Assembly: GCA_018266615.1 (NCBI GenBank)
Contig: JAFEAB010000095.1
Location: 1 to 64,000, forward strand
DNA length: 64,000 nucleotides
DNA from: Bacteroidota bacterium
GTDB lineage: Bacteria > Bacteroidota > Bacteroidia > Chitinophagales > Chitinophagaceae
Reading direction: 5' to 3'
Position numbers and translations under genes: made by a program. This document shows, piece by piece, positions 35,595 through 43,541 of this stretch (position 1 is the first letter of the stretch; every line of letters starts with the position of its first letter). A model generated the notes under the pieces. That model was not told the origin of the DNA, ran no database searches, and saw only the letters and a list, made by a program, of their open reading frames with translations.

Positions 35595-36686
35595 TTAATT
35601 ACTCTTCGTGCTTATTGTTACATTGATGTTAGCAGCACCCGGAGCAATAGGATCGATCGTTAAGGAATATAAATTAGGAATAGTAGGCATTCCCGAAAGG
35701 ACATAAGGAATTTGCCCACCAAACATTCCCATATCTTCACCATTTTTTCCTGCACCCTGTGCAGCAGCGCCAGCAAGTAATTTCCATTTTCCATCTGTGG
35801 ACCCTGTACCAATAAATCCGGGGTTTGCATTGGTCAGGTTATTAGAAATTGCATTGTTAGTACCACCCGGGGTGATAAAAAATGAATTCGACATTCCCAT
35901 ATTAAATTCAACAACCGAATTATAAAAGGCGTTCCCTCCTGTTGCATTTGAAAAATACTGAATATTATTTACCACATACATATTGTAAACACTGAGTGCA
36001 TTTGGACCATTTAATATATTGTTTCTAATTAATCCACTAATGTTGCCCGCCAGGGAAATCATGGTATTGTTTGTCTGATTCGTGATAAAATTATTTGAAC
36101 AAATAAAATTGGTCACAATTCCCGTGGTTGAACCCATGGTCAATATATTACTATAATACGCCGCCCCGGTAATATAATTTGAAGTAACCACCACAGAATC
36201 CAAATTTGCAGCGCCACCAGAACCAATTCCAATATAATTATAAGCAGGAAGAACTACATAATTTCGAGCAACTACAATTCGGCTCTGCCCCATATAAATA
36301 CTTGCGGTAATTGTTAAGCCGGTAATGACTGAACCAGCACTACCTGCGTTCATCATTTCGATCCTCCCTACAGAAGCACCATAATCTTTAACAACCTGAG
36401 TTTTGGGATTTTCATTCATGAAATATCCAGGGCCAATAATTACCAACCGCTTTGACATTACCAGGCTCCCGTAATTTGTATTAGATTGCTCAACATGTAT
36501 GGTATCACCTGGCTGAACACTTGCATTATCATGAGCTGCTTGCAGCGTTCCGGTAAAATCTGCATTAATTGCAGGGGTAATGTTTCCTCCATTACTATTA
36601 TTAAGCCTCCATATCTTAGCACTGGCAGAGAATGCCAAACCTACAAACAAGCCACCAATTAGTGTTGAATAAATTAGCTTTTTCAT
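35595..36686 (-). CDS. Secreted right-handed beta-helix-like protein
   Basis: The 363-residue product begins with a signal peptide (MKKLIYSTLIGGLFVGLAFSASA). The mature part reads as a parallel beta-helix: TLQAAHDNASVQPGDTIHVEQSNTNYG, MSKRLVIIGPGYF, then repeated short rungs (ITGLTITASIYM, VVTSNYITGAAYY, ICSNNFITNQTNN, IRNNILNGPN). This is the pattern of pectin-lyase-like proteins with no visible catalytic motif. There is no T9SS sorting domain. It follows the T9SS repeat protein in the opposite direction from the heptamer arrays, which begin 103 bp upstream of its start. The function is unknown. Confidence 0.75.
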   Translation of the reverse strand: MKKLIYSTLIGGLFVGLAFSASAKIWRLNNSNGGNITPAINADFTGTLQAAHDNASVQPGDTIHVEQSNTNYGSLVMSKRLVIIGPGYFMNENPKTQVVKDYGASVGRIEMMNAGSAGSVITGLTITASIYMGQSRIVVARNYVVLPAYNYIGIGSGGAANLDSVVVTSNYITGAAYYSNILTMGSTTGIVTNFICSNNFITNQTNNTMISLAGNISGLIRNNILNGPNALSVYNMYVVNNIQYFSNATGGNAFYNSVVEFNMGMSNSFFITPGGTNNAISNNLTNANPGFIGTGSTDGKWKLLAGAAAQGAGKNGEDMGMFGGQIPYVLSGMPTIPNLYSLTIDPIAPGAANINVTISTKSN

Positions 36687-36789
36687 TAGATGAGTTTTGG
36701 GTTAATATTTGAAAATCAAAACTACCCCACATGATAAGATCCTGCAATACGCAATTTATCGTATAGGGTTGGAAGGAGAGCTAGGAATT

Positions 36790-36900
36790 ACGAGTTACGA
36801 ATTACGAGTTACGAATTACGAATTACGAATTACGAATTACGAGTTACGAGTTACGAGTTACGAATTACGAGTTACGAGTTACGAGTTACGAGTTACGAAG
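36790..36900 (+). repeat. Heptamer tandem array A (unit ACGARTT)
   Basis: Fifteen uninterrupted copies of a 7-bp unit ACGARTT fill 36790-36894, followed by a partial ACGAAG. All units keep ACGA at the start and TT at the end; only position 5 varies (G or A, in the order G A G A A A A G G G A G G G G). The array lies between the beta-helix gene start and the four-helix-bundle gene, 117 bp before the latter. It gives an open plus-strand frame (heptad YELRVTN) which I regard as non-coding. Confidence 0.97.
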
Positions 36901-37016
36901 TGGGATCTTAAATATTCCAATAAAGTAAATTAAAGCAACTCTAAATAAATATTATCAAAAAAGATTTTTTTTAGCGAAGGATTTGGGTAGTTTGAGAAAT
37001 TAAAATATTCCCTCTA

Positions 37017-37382
37017 TTGAAAGAGCAATTAAAAAGCAGGACTAAGAAAATTGGAATAGAGATAATTAAGCTAATAAATGAATTACCTCAAAACACAGCA
37101 TCGTGGGCAATTGCAAAACAAATAATTAGAAGTTCAACCTCTATAGGCGCAAACTACAGAGCGGCATGCAGAGGAAAATCAACTGCCGATTTTATTTATA
37201 AACTAAAAATAGTTGAAGAAGAAACAGACGAAACTATCTTTTGGCTGGAAATTCTTGAGGAAAGTCACATTTTACCCACTCAACGAATTGATCCAATAAA
37301 GAAAGAAGTAACGGAGATTCTTTCTATGATTGTTTCTTCCATTAAAACTACAAAATCAAAATTACAACGAATACAGAAATAG
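37017..37382 (+). CDS. Four-helix-bundle protein (S23/IVP-like, TIGR02436-type)
   Basis: The 121-residue protein is all-helical. Diagnostic blocks are QIIRSSTSIGANYRAACRGKSTADFIYKLKI (residues about 38-70) and EEETDETIFWLEILEESHIL, matching four-helix-bundle proteins related to the intervening-sequence proteins of 23S rRNA and to Avd of diversity-generating retroelements. Bacteroidota carry many free-standing copies of unknown function; basic patches suggest nucleic acid binding. The start is TTG at 37017: an in-frame stop lies 30 bp upstream with no ATG between. The gene is enclosed by heptamer arrays A (upstream) and B/C (downstream). No reverse transcriptase or rRNA is nearby. Confidence 0.88.
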   Translation: MKEQLKSRTKKIGIEIIKLINELPQNTASWAIAKQIIRSSTSIGANYRAACRGKSTADFIYKLKIVEEETDETIFWLEILEESHILPTQRIDPIKKEVTEILSMIVSSIKTTKSKLQRIQK

Positions 37383-37423
37383 GATAGGAAGGAATTGCAA
37401 GTTGCTACCGTAAATTTTAAAAT

Positions 37424-37584
37424 ACGAGTTGGGAATTACGAGGTACGAGGTACGAATTACGAGGTACGGATTAAGAGGTACGAATTACGAGGTACGAGGT
37501 GCGAATTAAGAGGTACGAATTACGAGGTACGAATTACGAGGTACGAATACCGAATTACAAATTACGAAGTAAGAATTACGAGTG
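37424..37584 (+). repeat. Heptamer tandem array B (degenerate ACGARKT)
   Basis: Twenty-three 7-bp units in register fill 37424-37584, same strand as array A. Most are ACGAATT or ACGAGGT, often alternating, which makes a 14-bp higher-order unit. The variant ACGAGGT is absent from array A. Units such as GGGAATT, AAGAGGT and ACAAATT show more decay than array A. The array starts 42 bp after the four-helix-bundle stop. Confidence 0.93.
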
Positions 37585-37596
37585 AGGAAGTAACCG

Positions 37597-37691
37597 AATA
37601 GTAAATAGTAAATCGTAAATCAAAAATCATAACTCGTAACTCGTAACTCGTAAATCAAAAATAGAAACTCCTAACTCGTAAATCAAAAATT
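37597..37691 (-). repeat. Heptamer array C, inverted relative to A and B
   Basis: This stretch is built of AACTCGT (three in tandem at 37631-37651, another at 37673-37679), the reverse complement of the ACGAGTT unit, mixed with degenerate AAATCGT, AAATAGT and AAATCAA units. It begins 12 bp after array B and ends 17 bp before the stop codon of the minus-strand gene at 37708. Confidence 0.85.
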
Positions 37692-37707
37692 AAAGTTTCT
37701 TTTCTCT

Positions 37708-38784
37708 TTAAAATGGCAACTCAATCTTATCGGGAGAAGTTATTTCATTTGAAAAATCATTTTCCAAAAAACTAATGACGCCCTCCGGAAACCGTGAGAT
37801 ATTTTTAGTAGTATATCCCCAGGGTTGTAAATAGCCGGCTAATACCTGGCCAAACATAGTTTCATCCCAAGGTGCAAACCGGGCTATTTCATCTTCTTCT
37901 TTACCGGTAATGGATTCGATGATTAACCCTGAACTATCTTGGGTAAATTGATACTTCAGGTTATGATCAAACAAGTAATTAGCGTAGAGGAACCTGGCAC
38001 ACAATTCTTCAAATTGTACAGGATGTAATTCGGTGTCCCCAATTTTTTTCACAATACCTTCCTGATTGCGCCATACTATTCCATTATCCTGGAGGCAGGC
38101 CACAATGCCAAAACCATTTAAACCCAGGGAAAAATCTAAGTTTACAGGGTTATCTCTGAAATTGAAAACATCTTTTGAATATTTCAACCGTACAATTCCA
38201 TAACTCCAGGGCAAGGCGCCAATATAAGAAATGGGATTCAATATCGACTGAAGCATGAGGTGAAACAAACCATACCTTTCCTTTAATTTAGAAGACAATC
38301 CAAATTCTTTATTGAATTTCTTCTGAAATTGAATCTCGTTTTTTATATCGTTGTATAATATACCGTAAACAATTTTTCCCATCCAAAGAAATAACCGTTC
38401 AGACGAAATTTCTTTTGCCGCATTATATCCCCGGGTAAACGCAGTTTCAATTTCAATTTCCAATTCCTCAAAAGCGTTCTTCGCCAATTGGCAACATGGG
38501 AGCCGAAGTTCTCCATACTTCACCATATTGAACTGGTCCATCATTTTAAACTTCTTTTCGCGAAGATCGAACCGGGTGAGAATCCATTCGGGAAAAACGG
38601 AAATATTTTCTTCCTGTCCGGATAAATCCATTCCGGTTAAAAAACAAATATCAGGGGCAAGATTTATGTTATCGAAGGGATTGAAATACTGATTTTGCAT
38701 ATTTGCAAAATTACCATAAAGAATGTACCAACCCAGGGAGGAAATACCAGGCATTCTTCCATTGCCCTTTAAGACTTTAACCAA
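37708..38784 (-). CDS. Hypothetical cytoplasmic protein
   Basis: The 358-residue protein has no signal peptide or membrane segment. Its start is a TTG at 38784; the frame is open for about 24 nt further up to a stop and has no ATG there, so TTG is the best start. The chain is a mix of helical (FEELEIEIETAFTRGYNAAKEISSERLFLWMGKIVYGIL) and beta sections, with FQKKFNKEFGLSSKLKERYGLFHLMLQSILNP in the middle. Cys pairs occur only in LPCCQL. No family is recognised. It lies 29 bp after rlmB on the same strand, so co-transcription is likely, and its 3' end abuts the heptamer arrays. Confidence 0.7.
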   Translation of the reverse strand: MVKVLKGNGRMPGISSLGWYILYGNFANMQNQYFNPFDNINLAPDICFLTGMDLSGQEENISVFPEWILTRFDLREKKFKMMDQFNMVKYGELRLPCCQLAKNAFEELEIEIETAFTRGYNAAKEISSERLFLWMGKIVYGILYNDIKNEIQFQKKFNKEFGLSSKLKERYGLFHLMLQSILNPISYIGALPWSYGIVRLKYSKDVFNFRDNPVNLDFSLGLNGFGIVACLQDNGIVWRNQEGIVKKIGDTELHPVQFEELCARFLYANYLFDHNLKYQFTQDSSGLIIESITGKEEDEIARFAPWDETMFGQVLAGYLQPWGYTTKNISRFPEGVISFLENDFSNEITSPDKIELPF

Positions 38785-38813
38785 AAGGCCATCATAAACA
38801 CGAATAATTCAAA

Positions 38814-39587
38814 TTACCCACGCAACCTTTGGGAGGCAGCTTCATATAATATTATCCCTGTGGCAACAGATACATTCAACGATTCAAAGCCACCGGGCAT
38901 GGGAATACGGAATTGCTCATCACAATAATTTAGTAATGCAGGATAAATCCCTTTCTCTTCTCCTCCCATAACTATAGCGGATGGAATGGAAAAATCGCAT
39001 TGAGAAATTGAGGATTCCGCTTTCATTTCACTGGCAAATACGCGGATACCATTTAAATGCAATTCATCTACGGCCTTCATCAAACTATTTACCCGGCAAA
39101 CCGATATCTCTTCCAAAGCACCGGCAGAGGTGAGGATGGCATCTTCATTAAAAGCTCCCACTCCCTTTACCGGAATTACAATAGCATGTACACCAAAGGC
39201 TTTTGCACTACGGGCCATGGCGCCAATATTCCGGATATCTGTAATACCATCAAACATTAAGATGAGCGGTATTTCACCCTTTTCAACCACAAAAGATATT
39301 ACATCCTGTAATTCCTGGAACTGCACTTTGGAAATCTGGGCTACACAACCATTATGATTGGAAACATTCAACCGGTTAATTTTTTCAACCGGAACCCGGC
39401 TAACCGGTACATTTTGTTCGTGTGCCAGTTTACGAATATCTTCAATTTCTTCACCCTGGATGTTACTCTGAAGATAAATTTTTTCAAGGGCTTTTCCTTC
39501 CCGTAAGGCCGTTAATACTGCATTCGTACCTATAACCAGGAGGTTTTTCCTGGGGCGATGGTGATGAGGTTGCCGAAACTGCTTCAT
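38814..39587 (-). CDS. rlmB: 23S rRNA 2'-O-ribose methyltransferase (SpoU/TrmH family, RlmB-like)
   Basis: The 257-residue protein has an N-terminal substrate-binding domain (VIGTNAVLTALREGKALEKIYLQ) and a C-terminal SPOUT knot with the motifs LMFDGITDIRNIGAMARSAKAFGVHAIV, IVMGGEEKGIYPALLNYCDEQFRIPM and SLNVSVATGIILYEA. RlmB modifies G2251 of the peptidyl-transferase loop of 23S rRNA. Length and motif order are normal for the family. The assignment to RlmB rather than a TrmH paralogue is from overall resemblance. It may share a transcript with the unknown gene downstream. Confidence 0.88.
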   Translation of the reverse strand: MKQFRQPHHHRPRKNLLVIGTNAVLTALREGKALEKIYLQSNIQGEEIEDIRKLAHEQNVPVSRVPVEKINRLNVSNHNGCVAQISKVQFQELQDVISFVVEKGEIPLILMFDGITDIRNIGAMARSAKAFGVHAIVIPVKGVGAFNEDAILTSAGALEEISVCRVNSLMKAVDELHLNGIRVFASEMKAESSISQCDFSIPSAIVMGGEEKGIYPALLNYCDEQFRIPMPGGFESLNVSVATGIILYEAASQRLRG

Positions 39588-39685
39588 GATAAAATAGTTA
39601 TTAAAATGAAATTCCGAAATAATTTAAAAAATTGGGATTCGGATGTTCTGGTTTCTTTTGAATAAATGGATATCAAAGGTATTCA

Positions 39686-39711
39686 AATAAAAAGCCCTCA
39701 CGGGGAGGGCT
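39686..39711 (-). terminator. Intrinsic terminator of metK
   Basis: AGCCCT (39693-39698) and AGGGCT (39706-39711) form a stem with a 7-nt loop. On the minus strand the stem is followed by a T-rich run. It lies 22 bp after the metK stop. Confidence 0.85.
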
Positions 39712-39732
39712 GATTCGTTTTATTTACAGGAA

Positions 39733-40995
39733 TTATTTTAAACCAAAAGCTTTCTTTACGTCCTTCACCGCATCCAGTTTTTCCCAGGTAAAGAGTTCCA
39801 CTTTCTTCTTTATTTCCTTACCATCGGGGGATTTGAATGATTTTTCAATCACTTCATTTTTTCTTCCCATATGGCCATATGCTGCAGTTTCGCTATAAAT
39901 AGGGTTACGCAATTTTAGCCTTTGTTCAATAAAATAGGGCCTCATATCGAAGCAAGGCATTTTCATGATTTTTGCAGCGATTTCTCCATCGGTCATCTTC
40001 ACTTTGGCAGTACCGAAGGTATTCACATTGATACTGGTGGGTTGGGCCACTCCAATGGCATAGGAAACCTGTACCAGCACTTCATCGCACAAACCGGCGG
40101 CAACCAGGTTCTTTGCGATATGCCGGGTGGCATAGGCAGCAGATCGGTCAACCTTGCTGGGATCCTTTCCGCTGAAAGCTCCACCTCCATGGGCACCCTT
40201 TCCGCCATAGGTATCCACAATAATTTTCCTTCCGGTTAACCCCGTATCGCCATGTGGACCACCAATAACAAATTTTCCGGTAGGGTTAATATGGTACTTA
40301 ATTTTATTATTGAAGAGGTGGGCGTATTTCGGATACTTTGCTTTTACTCTTGGAATCAGGACATTGATAATATCCTTTTTAATCTTTGCCAGCATCGCTT
40401 CATCCGATTTGGAAAAATCGTCGTGCTGGGTGGATACCACAATAGCGTCTATGCGTACTGGTTTGTTATTATCGTCATACTCGAGAGTTACCTGGCTCTT
40501 GGCATCGGGGCGCAGGTATTTGATCTGTTTGTTTTCACGGCGGATAACGGCCAGTTCCTCTAACAGTTTATGGGCCAGATTCAGCGCGAGGGGCATATAA
40601 TCCTCGGTTTCATTGGTGGCATATCCAAACATCATTCCCTGGTCGCCGGCACCCTGTTCTTCCTTTTTCTTACGATCTACCCCCTGGTTGATGTCTCCCG
40701 ATTGTTCATGAATGGCAGAGAACACTCCACAGGAATGCGCCTCAAACATATATTCACTTTTAGTATATCCGATTTTACGGATCACACCGCGTGCAATTTC
40801 CTGAACGTCCAGATAAGCCTTACTCTTTACCTCTCCGGCAAGAACAACCTGCCCGGTGGTAACCAGGGTTTCGCAGGCCACTTTACTGGAAGGATCGAAA
40901 GCAAGAAAATTATCAATTAAAGCATCACTAATCTGATCGGCAACCTTATCGGGATGGCCTTCACTCACAGATTCTGAAGTAAACAAATATGGCAT
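39733..40995 (-). CDS. metK: S-adenosylmethionine synthase
   Basis: The 420-residue enzyme makes SAM from methionine and ATP. Signature blocks are [21 protein letters not shown] at the N terminus, the hexapeptide-like [16 protein letters not shown] (near residue 118), the P-loop-like [21 protein letters not shown] and [20 protein letters not shown] (near 268), then the C-terminal [29 protein letters not shown]. It has its own strong promoter with both -33 and -7 elements and its own terminator. The upstream region is too short for a SAM riboswitch and I see none. Confidence 0.98.
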   Translation of the reverse strand: MPYLFTSESVSEGHPDKVADQISDALIDNFLAFDPSSKVACETLVTTGQVVLAGEVKSKAYLDVQEIARGVIRKIGYTKSEYMFEAHSCGVFSAIHEQSGDINQGVDRKKKEEQGAGDQGMMFGYATNETEDYMPLALNLAHKLLEELAVIRRENKQIKYLRPDAKSQVTLEYDDNNKPVRIDAIVVSTQHDDFSKSDEAMLAKIKKDIINVLIPRVKAKYPKYAHLFNNKIKYHINPTGKFVIGGPHGDTGLTGRKIIVDTYGGKGAHGGGAFSGKDPSKVDRSAAYATRHIAKNLVAAGLCDEVLVQVSYAIGVAQPTSINVNTFGTAKVKMTDGEIAAKIMKMPCFDMRPYFIEQRLKLRNPIYSETAAYGHMGRKNEVIEKSFKSPDGKEIKKKVELFTWEKLDAVKDVKKAFGLK

Positions 40996-41017
40996 TGGGT
41001 CAATAATTTTTGAGGTG

Positions 41018-41047
41018 CAAATATACGGGTGAAAGGGCTGCTTACAA
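41018..41047 (-). promoter_or_regulatory. Bacteroidota promoter of metK
   Basis: On the minus strand TTG (41045-41047) and TATATTTG (41018-41025, exact TAnnTTTG) are spaced by 19 bp. The expected start of transcription is about 15 nt before the ATG. Confidence 0.75.
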
Positions 41048-41067
41048 AAGTGGATTTAAAGCCCTTT
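41032..41067 (-). terminator. Possible terminator hairpin after the DUF4270 gene
   Basis: AAAGGGCT (41032-41039) and AGCCCTTT (41060-41067) form an 8-bp stem with a 20-nt loop, 23 bp past the DUF4270 stop. Its T run is short (TTT), so termination may be weak. It overlaps the metK promoter. Confidence 0.55.
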
Positions 41068-41089
41068 ATTAACTACCTGTGCATATCCC

Positions 41090-42592
41090 CTATTTTAACT
41101 GAGAGTAAACAATGCGTACCCGCATTCGGTATTGCGGATTGCTTCCATCTCCTACCCTTACCCTTCCATAGGCCACCCGGTTCGAATAAATAATATAGCC
41201 CTGGGAATATTGCGGATATTTGAAACTGAATGCCGGGAACAGGCGAAAACTATAATTATACCCATTGTTCTTTACCAACTGCTGCACATAGCGACTCAGG
41301 TTGATATTGTAATAAGTAATGGTTTCTCCCGAAGGGCCGGTTTTCTTCCTGGCAAAGCCTCCAAAATAACTAAAATCAACCCCGGCGGCTGGAAACAAGG
41401 ACCCGTTTTTAAAATCCGGATCGTAATAGGAAGACGGGTTAAGATCCGAATAAATAGGTTTATACCGAACCGGTGTGGCATTCATCGAATCCTTTAAATC
41501 GAGATAAAGGTAAACAGGCGGTTTCATGGTCGCATCGCTTGGGTCGGGAATTGACTCAATAATCAGTTCTGCCCGATGGATGATACGGTTAGAATAGCCC
41601 GCTAAGCCCGGTACACTCAGGTTTGCATAAGTACCGGGTTGGGCCTGGAGGTATAATTCGCCGGCAGCCGGTGTAGCGGAAGGGGTTCCTGCCCGGTTAT
41701 GGTTAATATAGTTACCCGTGGCCGACCTGGCCAGGTTAACTGCCGGATTTGCTTCCGTAACGAGGTAAAAAGAAGTGTAAACCGAATCCAGTTTTGCTCC
41801 GTTCTTCCGGCGATAATGCACTTCCAGTTTCGTATTTGTATCGGCTACATTCAAATAAATCAAACCATTCCCAGTTCCGGGTAGGGCGGAAATAGCGAGG
41901 CCGGTGAATTGACGGCGGAAAATAGAATCACTATAAAAAGCATGGTTCCCGGCACCGGTTAAAACACTGTCGCTTTCAAAGAGCCGGGCAGCAAAGCTGG
42001 CGCTATCCAATTTAATCCGGATCTGATAATTAACAGAATCGCGCCGGTTGGAATATTTTATATAATTGGGTAGTGTCCTCACATCCACCGATGTAACCGG
42101 CGATAACTGCAAACCTGTTAACGGCTGAAAAATAGTAGGCCAGGTGGTATTAATAGAATCCCGAAAACGGGTATCTGTAATTTCATTTACCACTAATTGT
42201 TGAGGAATGGTACTATCCCCATAAAACCCGGTATATTTCAGGCACAGCACCACAGAATCGAGACAACCGGCAAAAAGAGAATCTTTTTTGGGAAAGCCAT
42301 AGGGAAACTGGCTGGGTTTTAATTGTAAAAAAACTTTAGACTCGGTGGTTCCAAAGAGAGGGTCATTGCTGATGTTCCCAACTACATGGTCGGCATTGAT
42401 GTTAACTACGGTCGTATCCGTATAATCAGCCTGTGAGGCCACTACATTCAGGGTATCGGCAAAGGTATTTACATTATCCACTGCCGGAATCAAATCGCTA
42501 CCCAGGGTAGTCGTGTCGAGTTTTGTACAACTGAAGATTAATCCTGAAAGGCCCGCAATAAGAAAGAAAGCAAGGGCAGAATATTTACGCAC
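41090..42592 (-). CDS. DUF4270-family lipoprotein
   Basis: The 500-residue protein has a lipoprotein signal (LIAGLSGLIFSC, acylated Cys22) and the DUF4270 opening CTKLDTTTLGSDLIPAVDNVNTFADTL. The rest is beta-rich, with FGTTESKVFLQLKPSQFPYGF and a C-terminal barrel-like or beta-sandwich part (RRVRVGDGSNPQYRMRVRIVYS-type ending). DUF4270 proteins are found in Bacteroidota next to glycogen-synthase-like and panC genes, as here, and some have been linked to carbohydrate-related cell-surface roles, but function is unsettled. It starts 24 bp after the glycogen-synthase-like gene, so both are in one transcript. Confidence 0.9.
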   Translation of the reverse strand: MRKYSALAFFLIAGLSGLIFSCTKLDTTTLGSDLIPAVDNVNTFADTLNVVASQADYTDTTVVNINADHVVGNISNDPLFGTTESKVFLQLKPSQFPYGFPKKDSLFAGCLDSVVLCLKYTGFYGDSTIPQQLVVNEITDTRFRDSINTTWPTIFQPLTGLQLSPVTSVDVRTLPNYIKYSNRRDSVNYQIRIKLDSASFAARLFESDSVLTGAGNHAFYSDSIFRRQFTGLAISALPGTGNGLIYLNVADTNTKLEVHYRRKNGAKLDSVYTSFYLVTEANPAVNLARSATGNYINHNRAGTPSATPAAGELYLQAQPGTYANLSVPGLAGYSNRIIHRAELIIESIPDPSDATMKPPVYLYLDLKDSMNATPVRYKPIYSDLNPSSYYDPDFKNGSLFPAAGVDFSYFGGFARKKTGPSGETITYYNINLSRYVQQLVKNNGYNYSFRLFPAFSFKYPQYSQGYIIYSNRVAYGRVRVGDGSNPQYRMRVRIVYSQLK

Positions 42593-42616
42593 GCGTGTAA
42601 TTAATTGAAGGATAAA

Positions 42617-43429
42617 CTATTGAGCAAGGTCGCCATATAATTGCAAATAGTCTGTTAAATCACCTTCCGGATTAAATTTCAAAATGGGTTTTCCTTTCAC
42701 TTTCGAAAATTCATCCGCCAGTTTTTTATCCGGGTTACCGGCACCAAAACTAATGGCATCTGCAAAGCTGGCTCCACCCCGGAACATGGCAATATTCGTG
42801 GTATCTTTAAATGGCTCAATCTCCTTCTTCCCCACATTATCATTAATAGCCAGGATCCTTAAAAAATCTTCCCCCAGTTTATCGCTAAAGGTAGTTTCTC
42901 CAATCGTATAAACAACCTTACTGTTGCTGAAAACCGGCTCTCTTTTATAGGCCGATTTAATGTACATAGGAATAAGCCCGGTCATCCAACCGCTGCAATG
43001 AATAATATCGGGAGGCCAGCCAAATTTCTTTACCGTTTCCAATGCTCCTTTGCAAAACAATACGGCACGCAATCCATTATCCTCAAAAAATTCATCGTGT
43101 TCATCTACAAATACCGACTTCCGTTTAAAAAAATCTTCATTATCCAAAAAATAAACCTGTAACCGTGCATTGGGCAGGGAAGCTACTTTAATGATCAGCG
43201 GATAATCGTCGTGGTTAATGGTTACATTAATTCCGGAGAGCCGAACCACCTCGTGCAAGCGGTGTCTGCGTTCATTTATCACACCAAAGCGCGGCATGAT
43301 ACAGCGAACTTCCATATTGTTTTCGTTCGACAAAACAGCTAGTTTATTTACAGTTTCGGCGAATTCCGTCATCTCCAAATAAGGAGACATTTCGTTAGCT
43401 ATAAATAAAATTCTTTTCTTTGTTGACAT
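42617..43429 (-). CDS. Glycogen/starch-synthase N-terminal-domain protein (GT5-like)
   Basis: The 270-residue protein resembles only the N-terminal Rossmann domain of GT5 glycogen synthases: RILFIANEMSPYLEMTEFAETVNKLA (the domain with the ADP-glucose-binding lysine region in full synthases), CIMPRFGVINERRHRLHEV, FFEDNGLRAVLFCKGALETVKKFGWPPDIIHCSGWMTGL. The C-terminal half with the nucleotide-binding Rossmann domain is absent, so it is probably not a working polymerase by itself. It overlaps neither neighbour and shares the transcript with DUF4270. The gene pair is divergent from panC, a conserved arrangement in Chitinophagaceae as far as I recall. Confidence 0.8.
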   Translation of the reverse strand: MSTKKRILFIANEMSPYLEMTEFAETVNKLAVLSNENNMEVRCIMPRFGVINERRHRLHEVVRLSGINVTINHDDYPLIIKVASLPNARLQVYFLDNEDFFKRKSVFVDEHDEFFEDNGLRAVLFCKGALETVKKFGWPPDIIHCSGWMTGLIPMYIKSAYKREPVFSNSKVVYTIGETTFSDKLGEDFLRILAINDNVGKKEIEPFKDTTNIAMFRGGASFADAISFGAGNPDKKLADEFSKVKGKPILKFNPEGDLTDYLQLYGDLAQ

Positions 43430-43475
43430 TTAAGAGAATATTGATTTAGTAGGCCTGGATTTATTAAATGGTGTG

Positions 43476-43483
43476 CAAAGTTA
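43476..43483 (-). promoter_or_regulatory. -7 box upstream of the glycogen-synthase-like gene
   Basis: On the minus strand this reads TAACTTTG, an exact TAnnTTTG match, about 47 bp before the ATG at 43429. A TTG is present upstream but at only 12-bp spacing. Confidence 0.5.
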
Positions 43484-43541
43484 AGCTTTTTTAGCCAAAC
43501 CCCGTACAGGATAGCTTTCCGAAGGGGCAAAAAACAGGATT

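Noticed and set aside
36709..36933. 74-codon plus-strand frame with heptad YELRVTN repeats
   Set aside because: It is produced by the 7-bp array, which translates as a 7-residue repeat in any open phase. There is no promoter and no non-repeat part that looks like protein.
37017..37382. Diversity-generating retroelement with Avd
   Set aside because: The protein is Avd-like only at fold level; no reverse transcriptase, template repeat or variable-repeat gene is present.
37395..37601. 68-codon frame across array B
   Set aside because: Same reason: a by-product of the heptamer array, with no conserved or globular part.
36790..37691. CRISPR array
   Set aside because: The units are contiguous 7-bp repeats with no spacers and no cas genes nearby.
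40996..41089. SAM riboswitch before metK
   Set aside because: Only about 15 nt lie between the predicted transcription start and the ATG, too short for any known SAM riboswitch; the hairpin there is better explained as the end of the DUF4270 gene.
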